DNA of 64,000 nucleotides from Ephydatia muelleri (taxonomy: Eukaryota > Porifera > Demospongiae > Spongillida > Spongillidae), in the NCBI GenBank assembly GCA_013339895.1, contig JABACO010000005.1, positions 5,528,528 through 5,592,527 on the forward strand. Reading direction: 5' to 3'. The translations under genes were made by a program, and so were the position numbers. The notes under the pieces were generated by a model. The model was not told the DNA's origin. It saw only the letters and a list, made by a program, of their open reading frames with translations, and did not search any database. This document shows, one piece after another, positions 1 through 11,916 of the stretch (position 1 is its first letter; each line of letters starts with the position of its first letter).

Positions 1-341
1 AGGCCAATAACTACAGAGCTGTCTCACTCCCTTTACATCTTTGATGATGTCAGCTAAAAGTGATGTGCAGACAATTCCTCAACCATATTATGCATGTGAA
101 CACTTCAACATCTCAATACACTACAATGTACCCATCTCCAGGAGTCATTCATTACAAGGTCATTGTATTGTTTTCATAATCAATATAATGAAGGGTTAAT
201 ATTAAACTGGTCAAATTGAAGCCTGGATAGTATATTACACATAACCAACCATACATACGGCGACGCACACAAGCACACACACACATACACACACACACAG
301 AACACATGTGCGTGCACACACACATTTGGTTTTAAGCTTAC
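1..341. other. Intron of receptor A with CA microsatellite
   Basis: No coding exon is seen. The stretch aligns with the intron after the Ig-like exon of receptor C (about 59594-60022), including the phrase ataactacagagc and a CA/CG-rich microsatellite at about 270-325. It is therefore part of the duplicated receptor block. Long frames here come from the CA repeat. Confidence 0.6.
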
Positions 342-1299
342 TTGTAATACATGTAGATATGACGTGCTGGTATTGTAAGATTTCGTTACTGTAGCAGGAG
401 ATATTTGTTCCATTCAGCTGAGGTGCAGCTACAACAGACAGTACGGAGGTGGTGCACGCCATGCCAGAAGGAGGGACCAGATTGAACAAAAGGTCCACAT
501 GAGTCATTTTTAGAGCCACAGTTGGTACCAGAAGATTGAAGTAGATTGATGTCATTGGAGGGGCAATATCCTGGAGGGACTATCCATTTGGTGACTGGAC
601 CAGGAGTAGTGATGTTACAGCTGATTGTCAATGTGGCATTTGGACATCTTTGTGCTGATACTGAAATGAAATGTGGTGTGACTGATGCATGAAAGGAGAT
701 TCATTCATCATCCATTTAAAACATTTGTTAACACCGAGAGTATGAATGGACTTTTCTATACACGCACATGGAAATTCACTTCAGCCTTATGATATTATAC
801 ATGGTGGCTCACACTTTTGACAATCACTTCATGCAGTTATTACTGAATACATTACTGGCTTAGTTAATATTCAGTGTAATAAACCATGTTGTCCAATTTC
901 AAGAATGATGATTAATACACTATATCTTACTATTTTTGATCTAACGCATAGTTATTAAAATTATTAACATCTTAAATTTTGGAAACCTGACATCTTGATT
1001 AGGTTGGTTCAATTTATTAACTACGTTAAATTAACTATTGAAATTTTGTTCTATTGCACCCTTGTTATTTTAATCAAGTCAATCTATACAATACTTGACT
1101 TTAATAAGTATCGTACCGTTAACATTATTTAACTATGCACCATTTGGATATCAACAACTGACTACTTTTAAAACCGAGTTTTGGGTACAAAAAAGATGCA
1201 AGACATCAGAAGTCTATTTTTATTTTCAAATGGATACATGCCACAAGCATACCTCCATAGCAGGCCATGATGGTGTACAGTAGGAGAAGTATTGGTGAC
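342..1299 (-). pseudogene. Receptor A: Ig-like membrane receptor, 5' exons only, frame-broken
   Basis: Two exons are visible and the gene runs off the left edge. The 47-bp exon 1253-1299, between CAG and GTATGC, encodes a hydrophobic run (SPILLLLYTIMACYG) like the core of a signal peptide. The Ig-like exon 342-660 starts VSAQRCPNATLTISC and ends at a GTAAGC donor. It matches the Ig-like exons of receptors B (18994-19311) and C (60023-60340) but lacks 5 bases after the GPFV codons, which shifts the frame through the second half of the domain (NLVPPSGMACTTSVLSV reads in another frame). It also carries 6 extra bases near its 3' end. The product should be a secreted or surface protein if expressed, but this copy is probably a pseudogene unless splicing avoids the break. 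FN3, stalk and membrane exons would lie left of base 1. No initiator-ATG exon was found. Confidence 0.7.
661..1252. other. Intron of receptor A, empty site for the composite hairpin element
   Basis: No coding sequence is seen. The intron aligns with 60341-62576 of receptor C. At 861-880 (tagttaatattcagtgtaat) it is continuous where receptor C carries a 1.6-kb insertion flanked by ATTT, so it serves as the unoccupied allele of that site. Confidence 0.65.
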
Positions 1300-1496
1300 C
1301 TGCAAGTATGAATAGAATATGATTAGAAGATATGATTTTCATAAGTTATCTGAATATACTGTAATTGTCATTCTACACTTTGAAATATGCAGTTTTTGGC
1401 AGCCAGTTTATTAACTTGGGGCCATGATAAGTTATTTTACATTTGTAACAATAGGCATTCAGTAATGTTCCTATGTCAAACAGAGCACGTCATCTG

Positions 1497-2640
1497 ATGT
1501 ATGCTAATGGTGCGGCTTTGGGCTGAAAACTAGTACGTTGACGGTAACAAAAATAAAAAACAAACCCATAAAAAAATTCAACGCGCAGATATTCGGTGTT
1601 CCGTATTCTTGTTGATTAGTATTCTAGTGATAGGCATTGCATGAGCGCCACATTTTGAAAGCCAAAGCTAATGCATCGCACACTGCCTAGGAAGATAAAT
1701 ATCCATCATTTGCAATCTGACAACAAATGCACTACACTACTCTAATCAATGCGTGGAATGAGCGCAAGTACTTATGAATTAGTCTCGGCCCCAGACCCAA
1801 CGTTACGTCGCGTAGCGGTGATGTATCGTGTATCCCATGAGTATGGACTGAGGTCCATCTGAGGACCATGCTTCTGTCTGAGGAAGTCTCAATCGTCGTG
1901 TACGTTTCTAATTGGTGCTAATTTACAATCAAATAAAAGCAATTAGCTACAAGAAGCTCATAGAAATTACAAGCCGTGCATCGCGGTATGCTCTACCAGA
2001 GATATATTATCTATGGCTCTACTCACGGGAAGTGTCCCTGTCCAGCGGAGGCGGAGCAATAAAAAAAGTGATGCAGCGGACTGGGGGGGGGGGGGGGGGA
2101 AGGGCCTGCAATAGACCAATTATGAGCGGGTGGGGGAATCCCTTGTGCTATACCGTGTTTAGAAAAGTGTACGTACGAATTTCGGAAATAGTTTGTAGAT
2201 TATTTAACAATGAACATCAATGAAAAGATTGTCATCGCCACACCCACTGTTCTAGAAAAAATGGTACGGCGGTGCGCACTGCTTATAAAAAGTGCTACGG
2301 CGTTCGCCGTACTTGCCGTAGCGTCTGTGCCGCCTATGCTGTCGACTGATGCCCAACATATTTTAGACGAGTATTCGAACTGAATGGGTGTGTCGCATCT
2401 CGTACCCGACCCTTACAGTAAACATGAGTCAATGAATTTCAATTGCCACATAGGTGAATCAAGCCCCACGCCTCATGCTTAAACCTCATGCTTAAACCTC
2501 ACGCTCACACACCCAATGAACGTTTTATCACGCCCAGCCAACGGGAACAAATATTTCGGAAGTTTCGCTAGAAACTTCCATATAGGATTTGACCCCCACT
2601 ATGAAGTCATTAAAAACACGCGATTCGTTTCTAGCAAGAC
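1497..2640. repeat. Duplicated 5' flank of receptor A
   Basis: This region, upstream of receptor A, is clearly similar to 22085-22842 upstream of receptor B. Shared phrases include gcgcagatattcggtgttcc, gaggaccatgcttctgtctg and gaagtcattaaaaacacgcg. It is probably the promoter or first-exon region of the receptor genes, but I could not identify a convincing initiator exon. A G tract (2083-2099) and an A-rich run lie inside. The matching copy ends exactly where the retroelement fossil begins at 22843. Confidence 0.6.
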
Positions 2641-2974
2641 TCCCGATGATCGGATCGTTTAGTTTATTGTTTGAATCGAACGAGTAGACAAATATGAGCT
2701 TTTTCTTTGTTGTTTTATGTAGCAAATTTGAAAACCACGCGGATGTAGACCCTCGTTCCCAGTCCAGACAACGCAGGACCAATAAGAATGGAAATTCACC
2801 AATAGCTTCAGAATTGGCTGGAAGAGTACCTTCTATGGCGGCCAACCGTCTAACCGTCAACGTGACCGTATTGGTAAAAACACGGTCACTGTTCGTCCGC
2901 CAACATAGCCATAGCCGTTTGGATCCGGTACGTTTAGCCGTGAACGTGACCGGAGCTGACCGCGGCATCACTGG

Positions 2975-3045
2975 TTACATTTCTCAGTATTGCGCGTACT
3001 GGAAATTTCACAATATATGCGCTAGGTCCCTTTTCGCGGATGCCG
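2975..3045. mobile_element. Half of a 255-bp family MITE
   Basis: The segment tattgcgcgtactgg followed by gcgctaggtcccttttcgcgg matches one terminal half of the MITE family seen whole at 13950-14206, 18215-18460 and 42613-42881. Only one arm is recognisable. Confidence 0.5.
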
Positions 3046-3205
3046 CTGTATGGTAAGCTTATAATGAGAGATTCTGTAATTAGATTTCACAATTATCAAT
3101 GTATTTCAACTGTCACACATTGTGTTGTATCATTTTGACACATTGCATTAAGCTCCAGAAATACAAATTCAAAGTTGAAAATTTTTCATTGGGCAAAGTT
3201 GATTC

Positions 3206-5915
3206 CTATGGGTACTGCTTAAGCAGCTCATTTGGTGGATCTGTTGGTAAGCAAACATCAATGAAATGTAATTATAATGCAGAGGACTATAAAAATGCAT
3301 CTGATTGAATCCAGTACATCTCTGGAATCAAATATGCTAAATAATTTTTCCATCACTAACTCCTGCATGCTTCAGTTCTGTATATATATGGGTGTACAAA
3401 ATTTGTATGCATTGTTCACACTAGTTTAGCAGAATAATAAGCTAGAGAAATTAAAACCTGTAACATGTGCTTCCTTCAACTTTGATAATAACCATCGCTA
3501 TCCATTTTATTTTATCTTAGTTTATCCATTTCAGAGAAATACTGTATCAAGAGAACAATAGTTTGCTCAATTCACTCAGCATTACTTTGTTCAGCAATAC
3601 ATGCAAAATACACAAACCAATGACCTGAATTTGCAATGGACTATCGATATGTGTACTGTTGTAACAAGTATTTTCTAAGTCTAGTCCCCATCCAGTAGAA
3701 ATATGAATACAGTTCTAGCGATATATTAGTTGAATTGGATCTATTCTAAGAGATCTTTCATGACCCGTGGATTCTCTGAAATAGTATCTAGAAAGAATGC
3801 ATATGAAACTAAATGTGCGGCTTTGAAATAAACTAATACATCTTCGGAACAAATCTACTAATGTGTTACCCACATCACCTTGGCTTTTGTTGTAGCCATT
3901 ACACATGTATATGGTAATCAAAGTAGAGCCTGCAATCAGGTACCTGCATTCATTTCATACTCCTAAGGATTGAGCTATTTGTACTTATAGGATGCTCAGA
4001 TGGTTGAATGCTGTGCACTCCATTATATAGATGCAGTTCAAACCTATTTCCCTTACAATTGTCAATGACCCCCACACACCTGTGATGGTAGTACTGAAGC
4101 AGCAGGTAAGCAGTCGTATTACAACCATAAATCAGTGAATGTATTTATAGGGAGTGAGTGGGGAATTAAAACATATACGCAACGAGTGACTGCTATCAGT
4201 GCAGCATTATAGTACGATGGTTTCGGCTTGGTCCGTGACAACCCCAACCCTACCCCCATGCCCACTCACTTTGCTTTGCTGCCATCTGTTGGTCTGGTTC
4301 CGGTGCTTCCAAACTCACATTGCCTATATCAATGTCATGAACAAGTAAAAGAAAGGGCCTCACTAACCATGACATCTGTGCATTCCACTGTGTACATAAA
4401 TCATACTACATTCTAGTGCTTTTTTTATTTAAGATACTTCATGGTTGGACTCTTTCTATCAACTACTAAGTTTGATAACTATATGGCATGCTTAGCTTCA
4501 AAACAACAGGAGAGACCAACATTGATGTGGGGATGTAAACATGAAAGGTTGACTTGACTAACCACAAAACATCTTTCCAGCTTAGGATGCTCATTTTGAT
4601 CCATTTCATTCGAAACAGTTCAATAGGTAAAAATTATACAGTGCACTGTAATTAGCTTCAATAAGCGACCTTTCATTACAAGCACATTATGCTTATATAA
4701 CCTCTGTCATTTTAATTTAACTTACAAATCATTTTAAACCTCTTTGACTCCTCTTTTGCACACAGGATAGGTGAGGCCTCCGTCTCCAGATCTTGAACAC
4801 CAATCACAAGTCCACACCTCACAGACACAATATGCTCCTCTTCCTCCTTCCATAGGTAGTCATCAACAGTATGCTCATGATCTCCCTCAACAGTACATGT
4901 GATTACATGTACATTTCCAGTATTTGTAACAGAGGCAATTAAAAATCTTTCATCATTTGGGTAGTCTGGAAAAATCTTGCACCACAGCTGTTGAGATGGT
5001 TGATTTTTCATTGAACTACACACCAACTCTCCATGGTTGTTTGAAGCTATGGAAACCACCAATCCATTGTCAGGGTATTCGATGGAATGCACCTACATAA
5101 AGTAACGAGGAGAAACAGGATAGAAATGAAATTGAATTGAACACTTTGCACTTTAAATAATGGTATTATTGTCATAATCATTACATAAGCCTGTTTCCAG
5201 TACCAGGTGCAAGGTGTATATGTATGTACATGTACAAATGTATACTACATTTACATCAACTAATGTATCTCAGAATCAGCTTTATCGTGGAAATACAACA
5301 CAAAGGATACCTTTCTATGAAATAGCTACATGTATATGAGCAGTCCAAAAAATGTATTATGTGAAACTTTAAATACAATTACATGTACATGTATGAAAAT
5401 CTAATGTTTGCAATAACTACATTCACTGTATGAAAATAATTTTCTAGATTCTAAAACACATTAGATATCTGCAGAGGAAAGTATGCTTAACCATGGCAAC
5501 AATTATTAGTGCACGTGCATACCACTTTCAGGAACTTGAAGGACTTTGTCGTTTCTTTACTCTTTTTGATTTCATCACCACAGTACAGTAACTTATTACT
5601 GTCGGCATATATAAATTGTGATGTTCTCTTGCATACAATGTAACTGCCTTCCATCACCCACAGGTCTCTCTTCTCACTGTCATTATGGAGCACTACTTGA
5701 GATGCTTCAGGTTCACTGCATTTTAATGCTCTACCATTGCTCATTGAAACAATGGCAAAGCTTCCATCTGAAGGCTCATCCTTCCTGTACCATAGCTGGT
5801 CACTAGAGAGCGGTCGTTGTAATTTGTTTAGGTTAACAAACCGTCTATTTGCCACTTCAAACACTTGATGCAAACTAGACCCTTCATCCTCACAGAAAAT
5901 GATGAAACTCTGCAT
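3206..5915 (-). CDS. Trefoil A: QxW beta-trefoil-like protein, 4 exons
   Basis: The exons in order are 5915/5909-5523, 5092-4726, 4323-4270 (54 bp) and 3240-3206, each with AG/GT borders (donors GTATGC, GTAAGT, GTGAGT). If ATG at 5915 is the start, the spliced frame is 849 bp, 282 residues plus stop, and every phase closes. That ATG overlaps the ATGCAG of a possible 3' splice site, so an upstream exon is an alternative. QxW-like motifs fall at about residues 40-42 (QLW), 84-86 (DLW), 166-168 (QLW) and 210-212 (YLW), the spacing expected of R-type (beta-trefoil) lectin-like folds. Exons 3 and 4 encode a short tail (NVSLEAPEPDQQMAAKQ, then NPPNELLKQYP). No signal peptide or membrane segment is seen, so it may be cytosolic. 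Sugar binding is not shown. It lies directly downstream (in transcription) of receptor B's block and has a decayed paralogue at 46270-53396. Confidence 0.6.
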
Positions 5916-5929
5916 GGAAAGGAATTTAA

Positions 5930-7260
5930 TTAAGACTCACTCTTAAAAACCTGAAATAATCATTTAGACCTTTGTAAAGGTCCTGAAAAAAAGAGTAGGA
6001 TTTACATAGCAATGGATGTGTGAATACAGATAACTCTGAATGGGGGCCCAGTCACTTGCTAACTTATTTCATATGTTACAATAAGGTTTACGGTTGCATG
6101 CTTAGCCTGGTAGTAACTCCCATGTATCGTTTTACTTTAAGCACTCAAAAGGTACATCATGCTTTTCTTTTTCTTTTCATTCATTTATTTTCCTTCTAAC
6201 TACATGTACACTGTACATGTATATGTTTGCACAGCAGATAGTAAGCGATGCACATATTCATTCATTTTTCTCTATACAGCCGTGTATTGGCCATACAGTC
6301 CATGGGTACTGGATCATATGAGCGTTTCCTTAATTACATGAATCAGCAGTACAGGTGGAATGAGTTTAATAGTGCACCAATAATAAAGAGCATGCATAAT
6401 GGTACGTAAATGTTTGCAATTATTAAGACATAAAAATATTCGTGTACAGTACCTGACATCATGCACATACTGTCAGACACACGTAGTAACAGAGCCTGTC
6501 AGAACCAAAATATTTTGGTAGGTTGTAACAGGTTATGAAATCGGGAAGAATAGACATGAGAGCAGTCTGTTTTGCAAAATTCTATTGGAGAAATCTGTGA
6601 AAGTCCAAATAAACGATATTGCTAACTGTTCCACTGGAAGAGAGATGATGAGTTATCCATACAAGCTGTTTCAAGGTTTAATTCAACCTGTGTTTAGTGA
6701 AAATTGTGCTAGCTAAAAATAAAGTTAATATTTGAAATGTGTACAATAAGATAGTGCCACTTGTAAGCACATCAATAGAACTTGATTGCTTTATTGCCTG
6801 TATAATCAGTATGACGTAAGTGGGATGGACAAGAGTAAACAGCATGAGTGATACCACTTTAAGCTGTGGCCGATTGTGACTACCATGATGGAGCCTGAAA
6901 AGTTCCTAGTTACCAAAGAAATTTCAAGATACAATAAAAGGTACTCTTATGGTTGATGATGGCATCAAACACAAACACGAACTGTATTGTGCACATCGAG
7001 TACATGTCTGAGTTGCCATTCAACAGAACAATTAACAAACAATAGCCCTGGGGGGAGGGGTTCAAAGCACAACCTTGTTGTTATCAAGATTGGAAAATGA
7101 CATTTGACAGCATGTCAGCAAGTGAGAGTAGCCACATACTCCAGGAAAACAGTTTTGGTTGGCATGGTGTCACTTTCAGTTTTTAATTTCAATGCAAGGA
7201 AGGTTCTACTATTGTTCTAACATCTTGTTTGTATCAATCAGATCATAAATACGCTAGATA
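5930..7260. other. Intergenic region, nothing recognised
   Basis: I read both strands and found only short chance frames, ordinary AT-rich sequence and scattered acatgtac-type simple motifs. A first exon of trefoil A could lie here but none is convincing. Confidence 0.4.
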
Positions 7261-7294
7261 GCAGGATTTCAGTGAGGGGGTGCTTAAGGTCAGG

Positions 7295-7545
7295 CCCCAT
7301 ACGAAAAGTGGGGGGGCGGGGGGGGGCAGTCCACTTCAGGTCCGATACGAAAAGTGGGGGGGGGGGGGGCAGTCCACTTCAGGTCCGATACGAAAAGTGG
7401 GGGGGGGGGGGGCAGTCCACTTCAGGTCCGATACGAAAAGTGGGGGGGGGGGCAGTCCACTTCAGGTCCGATATGAAAAGTGGGGGGGGGGGGGGGGGGG
7501 GGCAATTCGCTTCAGGTCCGATTCGAAAAGTGGGGGGGGGGGGCG
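7295..7545. repeat. G-tract minisatellite (about 6 units of 38-48 bp)
   Basis: The unit is gtccacttcaggtccgatacg plus aaaagt followed by a run of 9 to 20 G and gca. Unit length varies mainly through the G run. All three plus-strand frames look open because of the repeat and are not genes. The G runs could form quadruplexes and are error-prone in assembly. The repeat sits inside a larger element that ends at 7699-7737 in a C run followed by taaatacgccactgg. Confidence 0.85.
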
Positions 7546-7698
7546 ATACCTTTGTTTGGCACAAAGAAAATACTTTATCGTTAATCGTTAATTATAAACA
7601 GTTACAATTTTGACCAAGGGGGTGCTCAAGCATTGTCGTTTTTAATTTTATTCATTCTTTAATTGTATTCATTCTTGAGACGGAGGGGGGTGCCTGAG

Positions 7699-7722
7699 CC
7701 CCCCCCCCCCCCCCCCCCCCCC
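7699..7722. repeat. Poly-C tract (24 C)
   Basis: An uninterrupted C run directly precedes taaatacgccactggatag. With the G-tract minisatellite to its left it brackets about 440 bp, and taaatacgc also occurs left of the G tracts near 7247. The pair may mark the two ends of one non-coding repeat element. Confidence 0.75.
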
Positions 7723-7739
7723 TAAATACGCCACTGGAT

Positions 7740-8520
7740 AGACTGGCAGTTGTATCAGGCGTTGTTTTCTATCCATAAGGGGCAGCCCTTATTGAGCCTA
7801 CAATTCTACATGCATATATGCATGTTGTTACCAGACAAATAATAATTGCTACTAGCCATTGGTCTTATTAACAATTTGGCACCAAAAGTAAAGCACTACA
7901 ACATACATACAGGTAAATTATATGGAGTTCATCAGTCCGTGCTAGTGCTCAAAATTGGGCAATGTGTGCAAGTCTGTGACATCTTCCTTCGACAAGTCTT
8001 GAGTTGCACATACTGTGGTCCTTTCTTTCACTCGGGCTATTTAGGTACTGTCTCTGATGTATGTCATGAACAAGTGTGCATACATAAACACGTGTTGCCC
8101 CAAGTGTTTCCCTTGCCCAGAATTGTGAGGACCTTAATATTCATGTCACCTGCTTGAAAAAAAGTTTGAGATGTTTTTTACAAAGACTGAGGCAGCCTTA
8201 AAGAATATTTCTCAACCCAAAAGCTGTAAACATGGGCCTGAAAGAGACAAAGCGGTTGAATAACCACACTCAACCTGAGACAAACAGTACCATATTATAA
8301 TTGAGGGAGTGAAGAATGGGGAATCTCACATGCAGGATGTTGAGTATGTGAAACAGCTTATAGTTTCTTTGTTTGGGTTAAAGATGCAGTAGTCCTCAGA
8401 TTTTGAAGGAGTGCTTCTAATAAAGAAGAGCATTGCCTGCTAAAAGCAGTACCTACATGAACTGCTGTTTAGAGAAATAGCAAATTCCTTAACAATCATC
8501 TCGGTATAATTTATTTCATT
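7740..8520. other. Intergenic region, nothing recognised
   Basis: The single longish plus frame (7846-8157) has no recognisable domain, and no repeat structure was seen. It is treated as non-coding. Confidence 0.4.
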
Positions 8521-8528
8521 CAACCAAA

Positions 8529-8775
8529 TAGGGCGTGTAACCGGTTTTGTAGGTTAATCGATTATTCGCGATTACCTATTCGGTCGATTGTGCATATCAG
8601 TGCACAGTCGACCGAATAGGTAATCGCGCATTTAGCAGAATAGCAGATTACCGATTTCAGACTTTCCTTTAGTCGAAATAACCGATTCTGTTTTTCTTAG
8701 TCGCGATTAATCGATATTCGTTTCTTTCATATGCAGAAAATCAGTCAGAAATCGATTACCTTTTTATACGCCCTT
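8529..8775. mobile_element. MITE-like element with central hairpin, TIR agggcgt(g/a)taa
   Basis: The left end agggcgtgtaacc and the right end tatacgccct are inverted copies. Inside, 8569-8627 is a near-perfect palindrome (gcgattacctattcggtcga and its complement around atatca). The remainder is rich in cgattan motifs. A related right end (cacaccct) follows similar cgatt-rich DNA at 12560-12735 and again at 48400-48515. Confidence 0.55.
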
Positions 8776-8986
8776 CGCTTATCCCGGATAGACGGCAATA
8801 GTTTACTAATTATAATGGCCGGTTTTAAATCAGTGTTGACGTAATCAAAGGTAACCATGCAAACTAATCAACACTGCCCTTCTTTCAAAATACCGTCCCT
8901 GTGCATGTTTTCATACAAGCATGGGTGCACGCGCATGGCACAATAGCTCTTTTTGGCGGTATATAGTAGATGTTCGCAAGCTCACG

Positions 8987-9370
8987 TTAGACCTTTCCAT
9001 TCTCTGCAGTGTGTATTACATACATGTAAAATAAGTGTTGATGCAAGCAAATAAACACTAAACAGTTCATAAGGGCTACAATTTCCTCAACGAAACGCGC
9101 TATGTAGTCCTCTGCACCAGCTAAGTGTTCTATTGGTTCCCAGGTGTCATCTACAGGCCCAAATCCTTTCCAGCGCACCAAATACTTAGACACACCCTTT
9201 TCCTGACGTTCGGCGATGATATCGTACAAGTCCTGGTTGGCGGCTTTGTCGCATGCGTGAAGCGGCGTTCGCTGAATTCCACCAGGTTTGCCATGAGGTT
9301 TCACAGGCTTTTTGGTTCTGCTTCTTGCCCTTTTTCGAATTCTTCGGAGGCATGCGGTTTGAAAAATGCA
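8987..9370 (-). pseudogene. Chromodomain fragment
   Basis: The minus frame contains DLYDIIAERQEKG, then YLVRWKGFGPVDDTWEP and IEHLAGAEDYIARF. This is the chromodomain pattern with its aromatic cage positions (Y, W, W/D). Upstream in the same frame lies a basic linker (RKRARSRTKKPVKPHGKPGG). An overlapping frame starts MPPKNSKKGKKQNQ, so a one-base slip between a basic N-terminus and the chromodomain is possible. It may be the N-terminus of a transposase gene with a chromodomain, or a piece of an LTR-element integrase; no flanking catalytic domain is visible. It ends about 45 bp left of the KADP element at 9417. Confidence 0.6.
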
Positions 9371-9927
9371 AGGGGGGCGGGCAATTGTGGATTTAATAAT
9401 TTAAAGTTGACATTATCTGAACCTGCGGCAATATAGGATTGATTGAGGATTGATGAATATCATTTTAAAAACTTCACTCGCGTCTGGAGCGACAACGGAG
9501 AAACGGATCGCTTATCTCTTTGTCGCGATGGAACGAAAACTCAAAGATCTACAGCACTACGTTTGTTCTGTGTCATAAAACGATGTGCTTTTAGAGAAAC
9601 AAACGAATTCCTTTTTCTCGTGCCCAGTCCCAAAATAATTCTTGGTCGTTGTCTTCTTCTTCTTCCTTAGGAAGGTATAACACGAGCTACAAACGGTTTT
9701 GAAGAACGGCAATAGCACCTGCACGGTGCCCCTTAAGGTCATATAGACACCTAGAAAGAAACTACAGCGAGAAGTACCTCATGCGGTAGCAAGTTCTATA
9801 TAGGAATTGGTATGAAGTTATTGCAGAAGTTAATTTTGTTTATTATTGTTTAATGAAGTTATTTATACAGCTTGCACTCCAACGTGCAACCTGCACGACC
9901 TATCGATACTTTGGCTAGTGAAGTTAA

Positions 9928-11916
9928 ATGCCTTCGCGTAATTGAAAGAAGAGATCTAAGCAATGAGCGGAACCTTCAAAACCAAGACAATATTTTATCA
10001 CAAGAAAACAAGGCTAAAGCCCGAGCGCACTACAAGGCCGATCCCGAAAAGAAGAAGGCCTCTGTACGAGACAGCTACAAGGCCGATCCCGAAAAGAAGA
10101 AGGCCTCTGTACGCGACAGCTACAACGCAGATATTGAATCTAAGCAATATGCTAAAAGGCAGCGATATCAAGAGGACGTCGAGGAGAACCGCGCCGCTAA
10201 AAGGCAGAAATACGAGGACAATTCAGCTGCCATTAAGGCATCTGAAAGGAATCGGTATTGGAATGACCCCGCTGTCCGATTGGCTAAACGTGCTGCCGAG
10301 AGGAAGCGGTATCGCAGGGGTCACCGAACTACACTACCACCCAAAGGTATGTCATGGCATGTTGTATTGCACTAGCATTAAAAAGCTATAGGAAGATGTG
10401 CATGCAACATGTGTACAGCACGCATGTACGGGATCTGCACAAAACCATTCACTTTACATGTAAAGCATGCATGGTGACCCAACTGTTGTGTACAGTCCCC
10501 TTTGTGACCTGTCTATTGAATATTGGGGTGTCATCCTTAATCTGATGTACAAAAAGGCTTCTTATCTGACTGCAACTGTGTATGAATTTAATTGCATTTG
10601 CTAGGGTTGAGCACTGAAAATTACTGCAACCATATCCTTCGCTACTACTTGTATGAACCCGAATCTCATGTACTAATGGAGTATAATGGTGGTCTTTAAA
10701 AAGCTATTCGTAGGGATAATGAGCTTCTAAGTGAAGTAAATGATGCCTTTTGTTCCATCGCTAACTCAAAAGGTTGTTACAAGATCTGCCCATGCAGCAG
10801 TAAGTAAGATTGGTGCAGATGTATTGGTTTCTAAAGCACTGAGTGTACGAAGAGCAAAAGCAGGGTCATTGCTAAAAACTATCCGGGAAGTTAGTGCATT
10901 GAAATTAGAAGAAAATGATATTTTAGTTGGGCAGGGTATCGTACTGCTGGCTCTGAACCTTACTTTTTTTATTAATTCGTACACTTACACAAAACGACTT
11001 GGGGCCATTCCAGTAGACCTCAATGGTAGGTGTGTAGTGGCAGAGGAGATAGGGGACAGAGATAAGGATACCATGCACCCCTTGAAATGGAAATGTACAA
11101 ATGAGTGTCGCAAGCTCACTAGTGAAGAAGTAGCATTAGTGTTGAGGACAAAGTCACTGTTCCAAATGTCCATTCATCATTGGAGGGGAGGTCTTTCCCA
11201 TGTAAACATTGTTAACACTTTTTAATTTGGAGCATGAACCAACTTCCAACAATTTTCAGTGCAATGGCACCTTTGTAGGGTCATGAGTTATGCAGACCAA
11301 TCCGTGAATAAATACAATTGGACCAATAGAATTTTAGCACAGCTGGCAACACACACACACACATAACCACTTCCCCTTATCTGTGAGGTCATGAATATGT
11401 AGACCAATTGGTGATGTTAACTAAATCCTTACACTTTGTTTCTATACTCTCTGTCAGATGCAGTGCTGCCCCCCTACTGTCCGCCGCCAGCAGTAGCAGC
11501 ACTGCCCCCACCGCCAGCAGCAGCAGCAGAGCTGCCCCCACCACCAGCAGCAGCAGAGCTGCCCCCACCGCCACCAGCAGCAGCAGAGCTGCCCCCACCA
11601 CCAGCAGCAGCAGCAGCAGCGCTGCCCCCACCGCCAGCAGCAGTTGCAGCATTGCCCCCGCTGCAGCAGGAGCACCGCTACCTGCACCAGCCCCACCAGT
11701 ATTGGCACCAGTGCCCCCACCAACACTTCGCCTGCTGCCACCCTGGCCGCTGCCACCCTGGCCGCTGCCACCCTGGCCGCTGCCACCACCACCCGCATGG
11801 CTCTCATGGCCTGAACCAGGCAGCCGATGTCAGAGACGAGGCTGGGGGAGAGGAAGAGGACAAGGCAGGGGAACCGTACAGCACATTAAAAACTCATATA
11901 CTTATAATTTCAATTA
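9928..11916 (+). pseudogene. KADP-repeat protein gene, copy 1, degenerate
   Basis: Exon 1 (9928-10346) starts ATGCCTTCGCG, the same start as the other copy. It encodes charged repeats YKADPEKKKASVRDS and RYQEDVEENRAAKRQ that look helical and basic. A donor GTATGT (10347) and an acceptor CTAG (10604) bound the intron. Exon 2 (10605-11224) carries a conserved block of unknown function: AVSKIGADVLVSKALSVRR, LGAIPVDLNGRCVVAEEIGD, MHPLKWKCTNECRKLTSEE. A further exon begins near 11454 after a polypyrimidine AG and encodes a Pro/Ala-rich tail ending in an acidic segment (NQAADVRDEAGGEEEDKAG). The frame is interrupted near the start and several times in exon 2, so this copy is not expected to make a full protein. 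Nuclear or nucleic-acid binding would fit the charge but is only a guess. Confidence 0.6.
11456..11790 (+). repeat. Pro/Ala minisatellite and 15-bp tandem repeat
   Basis: The unit gctgcccccaccgccagcagcagca varies by CAG triplets and repeats about seven times. It is followed by three units of tgccaccctggccgc (about 11738-11782). Every frame is open on both strands (LLLLVVGAALL on minus, ELPPPPAAA on plus), so coding claims from frame length alone are worthless here. A homologous array lies at 23780-24120 and 24405-24560. Confidence 0.8.

Noticed and set aside
2528-2971. 147-residue minus frame as first exon of receptor A
   Set aside because: No signal peptide, no conserved frame in the B copy of this flank, and the duplicate ends within it.
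3715-3921. Extra minus exon in trefoil A
   Set aside because: The segment 3695-4230 is absent from the trefoil B block and the phases already close without it.
4712-5915. Reading the trefoil genes as toxin chains
   Set aside because: Only QxW beta-trefoil-like segments are visible; there is no catalytic or pore-forming domain.
7272-7613. Glycine-rich frames over the G-tract repeat
   Set aside because: Open only because of the repeat unit; all frames are similar and there is no start context or homologous domain.
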